Origin: DASUGM01 sp036274055
Lineage (GTDB): Bacteria > Acidobacteriota > Vicinamibacteria > Vicinamibacterales > SCN-69-37
DNA: 15,053 bases
Assembly (NCBI GenBank): GCA_036274055.1
Contig: DASUGM010000287.1
Coordinates: 1 to 15,053, forward strand
Direction: 5' to 3'
Shown: one piece after another, positions 1 through 7,044 of the stretch
Numbering within the stretch: position 1 is the first letter of the stretch
Layout of the letters: every line of letters starts with the position of its first letter
Program-made: the position numbers and the translations under genes
Notes under the pieces: generated by a model
Databases searched by the model: none
What the model saw: only the letters and a program-made list of their open reading frames with translations
Told to the model about the DNA's origin: nothing

Positions 1-41
1 GTACGTCAATTCAAGACGCGACCCCATGACAAGATGTCCAA

Positions 42-1460
42 GTGGCAACCGCGGCGGCAGGGATAGGCAAACGTAAATACGATCGCCGCATCGTCGAAGG
101 CAATCTGCGCGCGGCAGTGTGGCGCATCGCCTGGCCGACGATGCTCACCAACGTCATCGGCGGACTGCAGGGAATCGTCGATCACATCCTCGTCGGCCAC
201 CTCGTAGGGTTCACCGCCAACGCCGCGATCGGCGTCAGCTGGCAGATCCTGCTCGTCGTCATCGCGTTCATCTCGTCGCTGTTCACCGGCATGAGCGTGC
301 TGGTGGCGCGATTCGCCGGCGCCGGCGACGAAGAGCAGGTCGATCGCGTCATCTATCAGGCCTTTCTTGTGGCGGTCGGGTTGTCGCTCGGGATCATGGC
401 GCCGATCGGCTACCTGGCGTCGCCGTTCCTGCTCGACCTGGTGAACGCCGCTCCGGCCGTGAAGGCGGAGGCGCTGCCGTTCATCCGGCTGATGTTCCTG
501 ACCAGCACCGGTTTTCTCCTGTTCTTCATGCTCAGCGGCGCGTTGCGATCGGCGGGCGACGCCCGTACGCCGATGATTCTCGGCATCGCGATGACGGTGC
601 TGAATCTGATCCTCAACATCATCTTCATCGACGGTCTCGGTCCGATCCCCGCGTTCGGGACGAAGGGCGCGGCGATCGGCACGGCGCTGGCGTCCACCTC
701 GGTTTCGGTGTACGCGTTGTGGCGGATGTGGTGCGGGAAGCTGGTCGTCTCGTTCCCGAAGCATGGCAGCCACATGCCGGACTGGGCGATCATCCGAGCG
801 CTGTTCCGTTTCGGCCTCCCCGCTGGCGTTCAAGGCATCGCGATGAACGTCGGCGGCGTGTTCATGCTGGCGTTCATCGGTTCGCTGGCGGCCAGCGCGG
901 CCGCGCAGGCCGCGTTTGCGGTGTCGTATTCGCAGCTGTTTTCGCTGATTACGTGGACGTCGGTCGGCTTGATGGGCGCCGCGGCGTCGGTCGCCGGACA
1001 GAACCTGGGCGCCGGCCATCCCGACCGCGCCGACGAGGCGGTCCACATCGCGGCGCGCTTCGGGCTCGGTGTCGCGATCGCCGTTGGCGCGCTGTTTCTC
1101 GTCCTGCCGCGGCAATTGCTGGCGTTGTTCGGCATGAACGAACCGCAGGTCGTCGAAATCGGCGTCCAGCTCCTGCGGGTGCTCAGCCTGTCCGGCCTCT
1201 TCATCGCCGTCGCGCTGACCTACACCGGCGGCCTGCAGGGCACCGGCGACACCCGCAGCCCGCTCTTCATCTCGATCATCTCGCAGGTGATCGTCCCGCT
1301 CGGGATCTGCGCGGTGATCCAGCGCGTCGCGACGCTCGATCCGATCGACATCTGGATCGCGATCCTCGTCGGCCACATGACCCGCTGCACGCTGAGCGTG
1401 CTGCGCTTCAATCAAGGCAAGTGGCGGACGATCGCGGTGGGCGTGGAGCGCGCGCGGTAG
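42..1460 (+). CDS. MATE family efflux transporter
   Basis: This is a 472-residue polytopic inner-membrane protein with two homologous halves (about residues 20-225 and 245-455), each made of hydrophobic segments, for about 12 helices in all. The second half contains the typical MATE stretch GQNLGAGHPDRA, in which a glycine-rich GQ..GA motif is followed by a short loop, and the C-terminus ends in the family-like FNQGKWRTIAVG. MATE pumps export cationic drugs, dyes and metabolites in exchange for Na+ or H+; the substrate cannot be read from sequence. The start is GTG at 42, because an in-frame stop at 27-29 excludes anything longer and no other in-frame start precedes the first helix. No clear Shine-Dalgarno sequence is seen. 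The gene ends 4 bases before a 123-bp inverted-repeat element and converges with the methyltransferase gene. Family assignment is firm; the exact start is less so. Confidence 0.93.
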   Translation: MATAAAGIGKRKYDRRIVEGNLRAAVWRIAWPTMLTNVIGGLQGIVDHILVGHLVGFTANAAIGVSWQILLVVIAFISSLFTGMSVLVARFAGAGDEEQVDRVIYQAFLVAVGLSLGIMAPIGYLASPFLLDLVNAAPAVKAEALPFIRLMFLTSTGFLLFFMLSGALRSAGDARTPMILGIAMTVLNLILNIIFIDGLGPIPAFGTKGAAIGTALASTSVSVYALWRMWCGKLVVSFPKHGSHMPDWAIIRALFRFGLPAGVQGIAMNVGGVFMLAFIGSLAASAAAQAAFAVSYSQLFSLITWTSVGLMGAAASVAGQNLGAGHPDRADEAVHIAARFGLGVAIAVGALFLVLPRQLLALFGMNEPQVVEIGVQLLRVLSLSGLFIAVALTYTGGLQGTGDTRSPLFISIISQVIVPLGICAVIQRVATLDPIDIWIAILVGHMTRCTLSVLRFNQGKWRTIAVGVERAR

Positions 1461-1464
1461 TCTC

Positions 1465-1587
1465 GACAGCACCGTGAAGGCTCTTTGGAGGATGCTCGAG
1501 GATCATGTAGGTGCGTGCTGGTCTTTCAAGGCCGGGAGATCCTTCGCGCTCCTGCATCATCCTCAAGAGATCCTTCACGGTGCTGTC
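1465..1587. repeat. Inverted-repeat element, copy 1 (123 bp)
   Basis: Perfect 16-base terminal inverted repeats (GACAGCACCGTGAAGG at 1465-1480 and its complement at 1572-1587) enclose a 91-base interior whose arms continue to pair imperfectly. Read inward on the minus strand, the right arm has AGGA at arm positions 14, 25, 35 and 45, so spacing is 10-11 bases. The element starts 4 bases after the MATE stop codon, and its right end contains the methyltransferase stop codon (1575-1577). It shares its ends and the internal AGGAGCGCGAAGGA with copy 2 at 2342-2464, in opposite orientation. It could act as a bidirectional transcript-end hairpin for the two convergent genes, but there is no U-tract typical of an intrinsic terminator. 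I know no named family for it. Confidence 0.85.
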
Positions 1588-2327
1588 AGACGCGTCGCCC
1601 GGATCGCCAACGGCCAGCGAATCGCGCGGCGTCTGTCTGGCTCGCCCCACGCCTTGCTGAGCTCGTGCGCGAACGCGTCGAGCGGCGCGTTGCTCAGCAT
1701 CTTGCGCGCTTCCTTCACCGCCGACCAGGTGCTCACATAGCCGAGAAAATTCGCCAGCGACCAGGTCAGTTCGATCGCCAGCGGCGGCGCGGCGATCTCG
1801 GTGAATGGAAACGGCAGCGTGCGATAGCCCGCGTCGACGTGTGCGCGCTCCGCCGGCCAGTACGGGCCGATGACGTCGCGATAGAAGTGCTGGACGACGT
1901 CGTCGACGCCGTCGACGTGCACGACGCCGTACGAGACCAGTGCCAGCGCCGCGTCCGGGCGTCCGACGCGACGGGCCTCGGCGTAGAAGCGATCGAGATC
2001 GAGCCAGTGCGCGGCCTGCGCGACCGCAATCAGATCGACGCTGGCGCCGTCGAGCCCCGACGCTTCGGCCGGCACTACCCGGTACTCGACACGCGGATCG
2101 GGCGTCGCGTTCTCAATCTGGGCCGCACTGGCGTCGGTCGCAATCACACGCGCGAAGCGCCGTGCGAGCGGCACGGACAACTGACCGGTGCCGCATCCAC
2201 AATCGAGCGCGACGTTCTGGGCCGGAGAAATCGAGGCGAGAAAATCGACCAGCGCCGGCGGATAGCTGGGCCGGAAGGCCGCGTAGGTCGCCGCGGTCGA
2301 TGAGAAGTGATCTTCAAAAGATGTCAC
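1575..2327 (-). CDS. Class I SAM-dependent methyltransferase
   Basis: This 250-residue cytosolic protein belongs to the Methyltransf_11-like group. The opening DHFSSTAATYAAFRPSYP is characteristic of the family whose members include trans-aconitate methyltransferase-type enzymes. SAM-binding motif I is visible as LDCGCGTGQ (about residues 41-49), followed by an acidic residue at the end of strand 2 (ATDAS) and the motif AQAAHWLDLDRF (about 108-119). Length is normal for the family. The acceptor substrate is unknown. The start is GTG at 2325-2327, matching the usual N-terminus; the Shine-Dalgarno sequence is weak. Only 14 bases separate the start from repeat copy 2. The last residues, LTAP and the TGA stop, are encoded by the end of repeat copy 1, so the natural C-terminus was probably near the IRATR that precedes them. 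The gene is therefore bracketed by the two repeats. Confidence 0.9.
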   Translation of the reverse strand: MTSFEDHFSSTAATYAAFRPSYPPALVDFLASISPAQNVALDCGCGTGQLSVPLARRFARVIATDASAAQIENATPDPRVEYRVVPAEASGLDGASVDLIAVAQAAHWLDLDRFYAEARRVGRPDAALALVSYGVVHVDGVDDVVQHFYRDVIGPYWPAERAHVDAGYRTLPFPFTEIAAPPLAIELTWSLANFLGYVSTWSAVKEARKMLSNAPLDAFAHELSKAWGEPDRRRAIRWPLAIRATRLTAP

Positions 2328-2341
2328 GACAGCTCACGTCT

Positions 2342-2464
2342 CGACAGCACCATGAAGGAGCGTCAAGGACGGTTTAGGAGCGCGAAGGAGCTCTCTCGGT
2401 TTTCGACTCCTCCGAGCTCCTGCACGCTCCTCAAATATCCTCCAGCTCCTTCATGGTGCTGTCG
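2342..2464. repeat. Inverted-repeat element, copy 2 (123 bp)
   Basis: Perfect 20-base terminal inverted repeats lie at 2342-2361 and 2445-2464, with the core GACAGCACCATGAAGGAGC. The interior continues to pair imperfectly, giving a long hairpin with a tip near 2400-2405. In the left arm AGGA recurs at arm positions 14, 24, 34 and 44 counted from 2343, an exact 10-base spacing. In the right arm read inward it recurs at 14, 23, 33, 43 and 53. The element begins 14 bases upstream of the methyltransferase start and ends 5 bases before the stop codon of the beta-helix gene, so it occupies nearly the whole spacer. It shares ends, length and the internal AGGAGCGCGAAGGA with copy 1 in reverse orientation. 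Confidence 0.87.
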
Positions 2465-2469
2465 GTCTT

Positions 2470-4551
2470 CTACTTCCTCACCACCCGCACATGCAGCGCA
2501 GCCGCGCCGGTGTTCTGAAAATACTCGACTCGCAAACGATGCGCGCCGGCGCCGATCGGGATGCGATCGTCCTTCGGTCCGTGAATCGTCCAGTCCTCGA
2601 GCACCAGCTTGTCGTCCAGCCAGACGCGGATGCCGTCGTCGCTCGTGACCAGCAGATCGTAGGCGCCCTTGGGCAGGGTCACCGTACCGGTGGCGGTCAC
2701 GCCGATCTGCGAGGTCCAGCCGTCGCCGAACGATCGCGCGTTGGCGTATGCGAGCCGGGTCAGTGTCTCCGTTCGCGCCGGCGGCGTCTTCAGCTTCGTC
2801 GCGAACTCCGCCGGCCTCGTCAGCGGATCGGTGGACGCGTCGAACTTCCAGAAGTGCGCCGTCCACGCGATCGCCGGCTCGAACATCGCGTAGGAGAACC
2901 GATACCGCTTGCCCGCCGGAATCACCTCGCCGCGTGGGGTGATCACGCGCTCGCCGGTGTATTCCAGCTCCACGGCGTAGTCGATCGCCGGATCTCGCGG
3001 CGTCAGCACCAGTTCACCGGGGACTGACCCCGACGACGACGACGCCTTGGCGCCGCGAATCGAGGCGACCTTCCAGCGCCCGGCCGGGCCGAGCACGCGC
3101 AGTTTCAGCGGCCGATCGCTCGACGCGCCCGCGGGCCAGAGTTTCGGTGACAGGTAATCGTACGGGCCCCACTCGTCGACAATAATCGTCTCGCGGCCGC
3201 GGCGGACGTTGTCCGGCAGCTTCGCGTCAATCGCGCCAGGCATCGGCGCAGGCGCGGCCGGGAGGAGGATCTCCGAGCGTGGCTCCTGCTGAACGATGCC
3301 GGACGTTCGGATGACATCGAGCGTCTTCTTGACGTTGGTAAAAGTGTTCTTGGCGAGAAAGTAGTCGCGGCTGGTGGTATCGCGCGTCTTCGGATATCCC
3401 CAGTTCGGATCCTGTGTCGCGTTGGCCCACAAACGGACCGCGACATCGCCGCCCGTGAACGTGTTGCCGATGATCGTATTCCGCTGTCCGTGCTCGATCG
3501 CGATGTGCTCGGTGTTGTCGGCGAACGTGTTGCCGGCGATCATCGACTCGAAGCTGTAGCCGCCCCAGATGCCGTGCCAGCAGTCGTCGATCCGATTGCC
3601 GATGAACTGATTCCTGCTGAACGTCGCCTCGATGCCGTTGGCGACGGCGTGACTGACGTCGTTGTCGTAGAACAGGTTGTCGTTCGCGCCGCCCTGCCCG
3701 GTATCCATCGTCGACTGGCCGGCCCAGAGGAATACGCCGTCGCCGCCGTGCGTGAACGAGTTGTAGGCGACGACGTTGCGGCTGGTCTGCTCGTACATCA
3801 GGATCGCGGTCGAGTCCTGGCCGCGGTTGTAGAAGCCGTGGCTGTAGCCGCGCACGCACCAGTCCACCTTGTTGTGCATGATCCGCGAGTCGGTGGTGCG
3901 ATAGAGGCCGATGCCGACGCCGGAGAGAAACGAAAACGTGTTGTTCCAGATCGCCAGCCGCGTGCCGCGCGTGACCATCAGGCCGTTCATGCCCTGCACC
4001 GCGCGGACGTGATCGATCTCGGCATCGGCGACGTCGCTGAGATAGATCGCCGCGCCGTAGCGCAGCCATTCGTCCTTCTCGTTGTTGTGGAACGACAGCC
4101 AATCGGCCTGATTTTCCTGTTCGTAGCCGCTCAACAGGCGCGGCTTCCAGTTGTACGAGAGATCGAGGCCGGTCAGATGCAGCCTCGGCGACTGCCTCGC
4201 GAGCACCGCCACCTTGAAACCGCGAATCGCGCCGCCGCGAAGCGTGATGCCGCTGCCGCCGTCGATGGCGACGCCAACGCCGCGATATGAATCCGGGTCG
4301 GCCAGCGGCGCGCCGCCCTCGATCGTGACGCCGGTAAAATCGACGGTGATGCCGCTGCCGCGGATCGTCACCGCCGGCCGGTCGATTGACGGCGAGGTCA
4401 GTCGATAGGTGCCGGGCGTCACGCGCGTCGACTGCGTAATGACAATTCCGGGCGTCAGCGGAACCGACGAGGATTGTGTGAGCGCTGCTGAGCGCGCTGA
4501 CGTCACTGCCACTAACGTGCTAGCGACGATGAAAAAAATGTGGCGACGCAT
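2470..4551 (-). CDS. Secreted right-handed parallel beta-helix protein with C-terminal PA14-like domain
   Basis: This is a 693-residue protein with a signal peptide (MRRHIFFIVASTLVAV then an SARSA-type cleavage region, about residues 1-24). Residues from about 50 to 415 form pectate-lyase/NosD-like beta-helix coils, seen as repeated N-x-F/I and G-rich rungs such as NTFSFLSGVGIGLYR, NRIDDCWHGIWGG and NTIIGNTFTGG. A serine-rich linker SSSSGSVPGE follows. The last 110 or so residues resemble PA14, with TSDDGIRVWLDDKLVLEDW and a terminal AGAHRLRVEYFQNTG stretch. Beta-helix folds commonly bind or cleave polysaccharide and PA14 often binds carbohydrate, so an extracellular or periplasmic glycan role is plausible. 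No catalytic residues are assignable. ATG at 4551 is chosen because GAGG lies 5 bases upstream and it directly opens the signal peptide; a GTG two codons earlier is the alternative. The start region is divergent from the hydrolase gene. Confidence 0.87.
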   Translation of the reverse strand: MRRHIFFIVASTLVAVTSARSAALTQSSSVPLTPGIVITQSTRVTPGTYRLTSPSIDRPAVTIRGSGITVDFTGVTIEGGAPLADPDSYRGVGVAIDGGSGITLRGGAIRGFKVAVLARQSPRLHLTGLDLSYNWKPRLLSGYEQENQADWLSFHNNEKDEWLRYGAAIYLSDVADAEIDHVRAVQGMNGLMVTRGTRLAIWNNTFSFLSGVGIGLYRTTDSRIMHNKVDWCVRGYSHGFYNRGQDSTAILMYEQTSRNVVAYNSFTHGGDGVFLWAGQSTMDTGQGGANDNLFYDNDVSHAVANGIEATFSRNQFIGNRIDDCWHGIWGGYSFESMIAGNTFADNTEHIAIEHGQRNTIIGNTFTGGDVAVRLWANATQDPNWGYPKTRDTTSRDYFLAKNTFTNVKKTLDVIRTSGIVQQEPRSEILLPAAPAPMPGAIDAKLPDNVRRGRETIIVDEWGPYDYLSPKLWPAGASSDRPLKLRVLGPAGRWKVASIRGAKASSSSGSVPGELVLTPRDPAIDYAVELEYTGERVITPRGEVIPAGKRYRFSYAMFEPAIAWTAHFWKFDASTDPLTRPAEFATKLKTPPARTETLTRLAYANARSFGDGWTSQIGVTATGTVTLPKGAYDLLVTSDDGIRVWLDDKLVLEDWTIHGPKDDRIPIGAGAHRLRVEYFQNTGAAALHVRVVRK
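3018..3032. repeat. REP-like short palindrome inside the coding region
   Basis: CGGGGACTGACCCCG forms a 5-base-pair stem around a 5-base centre. Its complement, GGGGTCAGTCCCC, resembles the core of REP-type palindromes often dispersed in GC-rich genomes. Here it encodes part of the serine-rich linker of the beta-helix protein, next to a run of GAC repeats (3032-3043). It may be chance; the resemblance is from memory and not searched. Confidence 0.3.
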
Positions 4552-4571
4552 GCACACCTCGGTTGCCTGAC

Positions 4572-4577
4572 TATAAT
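4572..4577 (+). promoter_or_regulatory. Candidate -10 element (TATAAT) for the hydrolase gene
   Basis: A perfect TATAAT hexamer stands in otherwise GC-rich sequence, in the gap between the divergent beta-helix (start 4551) and hydrolase genes. A TG two bases further upstream is almost an extended -10. No good -35 is seen at 17 bases. If real, transcription would begin near 4584, which favours the TTG start at 4591 for the hydrolase. On the opposite strand the same site reads TATAGT and could serve the beta-helix gene. Confidence 0.4.
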
Positions 4578-4590
4578 CTCGTTACCTAGC

Positions 4591-5592
4591 TTGGCTTCGA
4601 CCGCGCCTCCCCGCCGCGGCCGCTTCCTGCGGCGTCTGTTTCACCTCTCCCTATTCATCTTCGTCATTTGCGGCGCCGGCGCCGCCTATCAAGCCTGGGA
4701 AGTGCGCGGCGAGACGCAGAAGTTTCCGCCGCCCGGGCAGCTCGTCGACATCGGCGGCCGGCGGCTGCATCTGCTGTGTATCGGTGAGGGCGCGCCGATC
4801 GTGCTGTTCGAACCCAGCGGCCTCGGCAGCGCCATCAGCGCCGATCGCGTCCGCAACGAGATCGCGAAACGGACCCGCGTCTGTTCGTACGATCGCCGCG
4901 GCATGGGCTGGAGTGATCCCGGTCCGTCCGGCCCGATTACGGTCAACCAGTTCGTTGACGATCTCGATCAGTTGCTGGCGCATGCGAAGCTGCCGCCGCC
5001 CTACGTCGTCGTCAGCGCCTCGCTCGGCGGGCTGACCACCGAGATGTTTGCGCGCCGGCATCCCGACCTCATTGCCGGCCTGGTGTTCCTCGACGCCGCC
5101 AACTCGATCGCCCTCGAGCGTGTGCTGCCGAAAATCGCCGACTACTATCCCAAGACCGCGTGTCTGGCGCCGGCCGCGGCGATGATCGGCCTGGTCCGTG
5201 CCGTCGATCCGCTCGGGCTGCGCAAGGACCGGGACGAAGTGTCGATCAGCCGCATCTATCGGCCCGAGCCGATGCAGACCATCTGCGGCATCGTCCGCGG
5301 CGCCGATCAGAGCCTGGCGGAGTTCCGCGCCGCGCCGCCGTTGTCACGCGACGTGCCGCTCACGGTGCTGATTGCCGGCGCGCCCCGGCCGATGCTGCCG
5401 CTCGGCGTGAGGCTGGTCGATCCCGACCTGGTGCGCGAAGCGCAGCGCGAGTTTGCGGGCCATTCGAGCAAGGGCGGCTGGCGAGTCGTGGAACGCAGCG
5501 ATCACTTGATCGCGACGAGCGATCCGGCTGCGGTCACGGCCGCGATCCTCGAGCAGTTGGGCCCGCAGCGTTCAGCGACGGTCCGCCGCTGA
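4591..5592 (+). CDS. Membrane-anchored alpha/beta-fold hydrolase
   Basis: This is a 333-residue protein with an arginine-rich N-terminus, one membrane segment (about residues 14-34, LFHLSLFIFVICGAGAAY) and an alpha/beta-hydrolase domain facing the periplasm. Family landmarks are DIGGRRLHLLCIGEG, the CSYDRRGMGWSD stretch, the nucleophile elbow VVVSASLGGL and a late His in RSDHLIATSDPAAV that fits the catalytic base. The elbow is unusual: the first glycine of GxSxG is a serine (SASLG), though the nucleophile serine and following LGG are intact. The substrate is unknown; esterase or lipase activity is possible. The TTG start at 4591 is chosen because TATAAT at 4572 would put the transcript start just upstream. 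A longer frame opens at GTG 4540 and would overlap the divergent gene's start. The gene converges with the FAD oxidoreductase with 9 bases between stop codons. Confidence 0.82.
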   Translation: MASTAPPRRGRFLRRLFHLSLFIFVICGAGAAYQAWEVRGETQKFPPPGQLVDIGGRRLHLLCIGEGAPIVLFEPSGLGSAISADRVRNEIAKRTRVCSYDRRGMGWSDPGPSGPITVNQFVDDLDQLLAHAKLPPPYVVVSASLGGLTTEMFARRHPDLIAGLVFLDAANSIALERVLPKIADYYPKTACLAPAAAMIGLVRAVDPLGLRKDRDEVSISRIYRPEPMQTICGIVRGADQSLAEFRAAPPLSRDVPLTVLIAGAPRPMLPLGVRLVDPDLVREAQREFAGHSSKGGWRVVERSDHLIATSDPAAVTAAILEQLGPQRSATVRR

Positions 5593-5601
5593 GATCGCCG
5601 G

Positions 5602-7044
5602 CTACCGTTGCGCCTGCGGTCGGCGCCCGAAGGTCCGACTCAGTGCCGCGCGCGCGGCTCGATGTCCGCACATTCCATGCACGCCAATCCCCGGCGGCGT
5701 GGCCGACGAACACAAATAGACGTCCTTGATCGGCGTGACGTGCGGGTTGACCGCGAGCACCGGCCGCACGAACGTCTGCCGGAGCGTCGAGACGCCGCAG
5801 GCGATGTCGCCGCCAACGTAGTTCGGGTTGTGACGCTCCATGTCCGCCGGCGCCATGGCATGCCGCGCGACGATGCAGTCACGAAAGCCTGGAGCGAAGC
5901 GCTCGATTTGCGCTTCCATCCGCGCGCGCATGTCCACGGTGGCGCCCGAGGGCACGTGGCAATAGCCCCACAGCACGTGCGTGCCCGCCGGCGCGCGCGA
6001 CGCATCGAAGGCACTCGGCTGGACGACGATCATGTACGGGCGCTCGCAAATGCGGCCGTGGAACGCGTCGTCTTCGGAGCGGGCGATCTCGGCCAGCGTG
6101 CCGCCGATGTGGATGGTGCCGGCGCGCGCGCACTCGCGGGCGCGCCACGGCACCGGTCCGTTGAGCGCCCAGTCGATCTTGAACACGCCCGGGCCGTAGC
6201 GGTATTTCCCGACCGCACGGGCGTACGCTCGCGGTACCCGATCGCCGGCGATCGAGAGGAGCTGGTGTGGCGACACGTCGAACAGCTGCGCCCGCGCCGG
6301 AGGCAACTCGCGCAGCGCGGCGATGCGTGCGCCGGTCACGACCTCGCCGCCAAGCGACCGCAGGTAGCTCGTAAGGGCATCGGCAAAACGCTGCGAGCCA
6401 CCGCGCGCGATCGGAAAGCCGATGCCGTGCGCAGCGGCGTTGAGCGCGAGCGCGAAACCCGCGGTGGCCGCGTAGTCGAGCGGCAGCATGCTGTGCGCGG
6501 CCGATCCGGCGAGCAGGGCGCGGCCGCGATCGCCGCGAAACGTGCCGGTGGCCACTGACGTCGCCGGCCGCACTGCCTTGAGGCCGAATGTCGCCATCAA
6601 CCACGGCTGGGTGAGCGACGGCGGATTGAGCAGAGCCGCCATCAGTGATTGCGCGCGCGCGGCAAACGGCTCAACCAGGTTTCGATACGCGGCCGCATCG
6701 GCGGCGTCGAGGTTCGCGGCGGTCCGCGCCACCGATCGTTCGGCGACGATCGCGGTGCCGTCGTCGAGCGGATGCGCAAACGGCGCGTCAGGCTGCACGA
6801 ACTCGCAGCCGTGCGCAGCGAGCGGCAGCGACTGGATGAACGGGGAGGCGAGCGCCGTGGCGTGGACCGCCGCGCAGACATCGTGGGTGACGCCGGGCAG
6901 CGTCAGCGCCGCGGAACGCAGGCCGCCGCCGATGGTGTCGGCGGCTTCGTAGACGCGCACCGAGAGCCCAGCCCGCGCCAGCGTGATCGCGGCGGCGAGC
7001 CCGTTCGGCCCGGAGCCGACGACCACTGCGTCGAGCTGGGCCAT
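5602..7044 (-). CDS. FAD-dependent oxidoreductase, phytoene desaturase/PYROXD2-like
   Basis: This 480-residue flavoprotein begins with a dinucleotide-binding fold, VVVGSGPNGLAAAITLARAG (residues 7-26), followed by an acidic ribose-binding residue (E33) and IGGGLRS. The C-terminal FAD-closing motif is SSATPPGIGVHGMCGHRAA. This layout is that of the NAD(P)/FAD amine-oxidase-like superfamily, closest in pattern to CrtI-type desaturases and PYROXD2-like proteins. There is no carotenoid gene nearby, so a desaturase role is not supported by context and the substrate is unknown. The ATG start overlaps the stop of the upstream DoxX gene by one base (TGATG), implying translational coupling. It is the last gene of the probable redox operon. 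No terminator is visible in the 9 bases before the convergent hydrolase gene. Confidence 0.88.
   Translation of the reverse strand: MAQLDAVVVGSGPNGLAAAITLARAGLSVRVYEAADTIGGGLRSAALTLPGVTHDVCAAVHATALASPFIQSLPLAAHGCEFVQPDAPFAHPLDDGTAIVAERSVARTAANLDAADAAAYRNLVEPFAARAQSLMAALLNPPSLTQPWLMATFGLKAVRPATSVATGTFRGDRGRALLAGSAAHSMLPLDYAATAGFALALNAAAHGIGFPIARGGSQRFADALTSYLRSLGGEVVTGARIAALRELPPARAQLFDVSPHQLLSIAGDRVPRAYARAVGKYRYGPGVFKIDWALNGPVPWRARECARAGTIHIGGTLAEIARSEDDAFHGRICERPYMIVVQPSAFDASRAPAGTHVLWGYCHVPSGATVDMRARMEAQIERFAPGFRDCIVARHAMAPADMERHNPNYVGGDIACGVSTLRQTFVRPVLAVNPHVTPIKDVYLCSSATPPGIGVHGMCGHRAARAALSRTFGRRPQAQR

Noticed and set aside
6..1472. Very long open frame (488 codons) antisense to the MATE gene
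   Set aside because: Its product is a low-complexity Arg/Asp/His/Gln-rich string typical of the complement of GC-rich coding sequence; the plus strand encodes a clear transporter.
1461..1590. Intrinsic (rho-independent) terminator at repeat copy 1
   Set aside because: There is a long stem but no U-tract on either strand; it may still end transcripts, but it does not meet the usual pattern, so it is listed as a repeat.
1408..1650. Small minus-strand frame crossing repeat copy 1 (80 codons)
   Set aside because: It is open only because the element has few stops; it overlaps both neighbouring genes, has no Shine-Dalgarno sequence and its peptide is not domain-like.
5593..5601. Terminator between the convergent hydrolase and FAD genes
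   Set aside because: Only 9 bases separate the stops and no hairpin with a T-run is visible across the junction.
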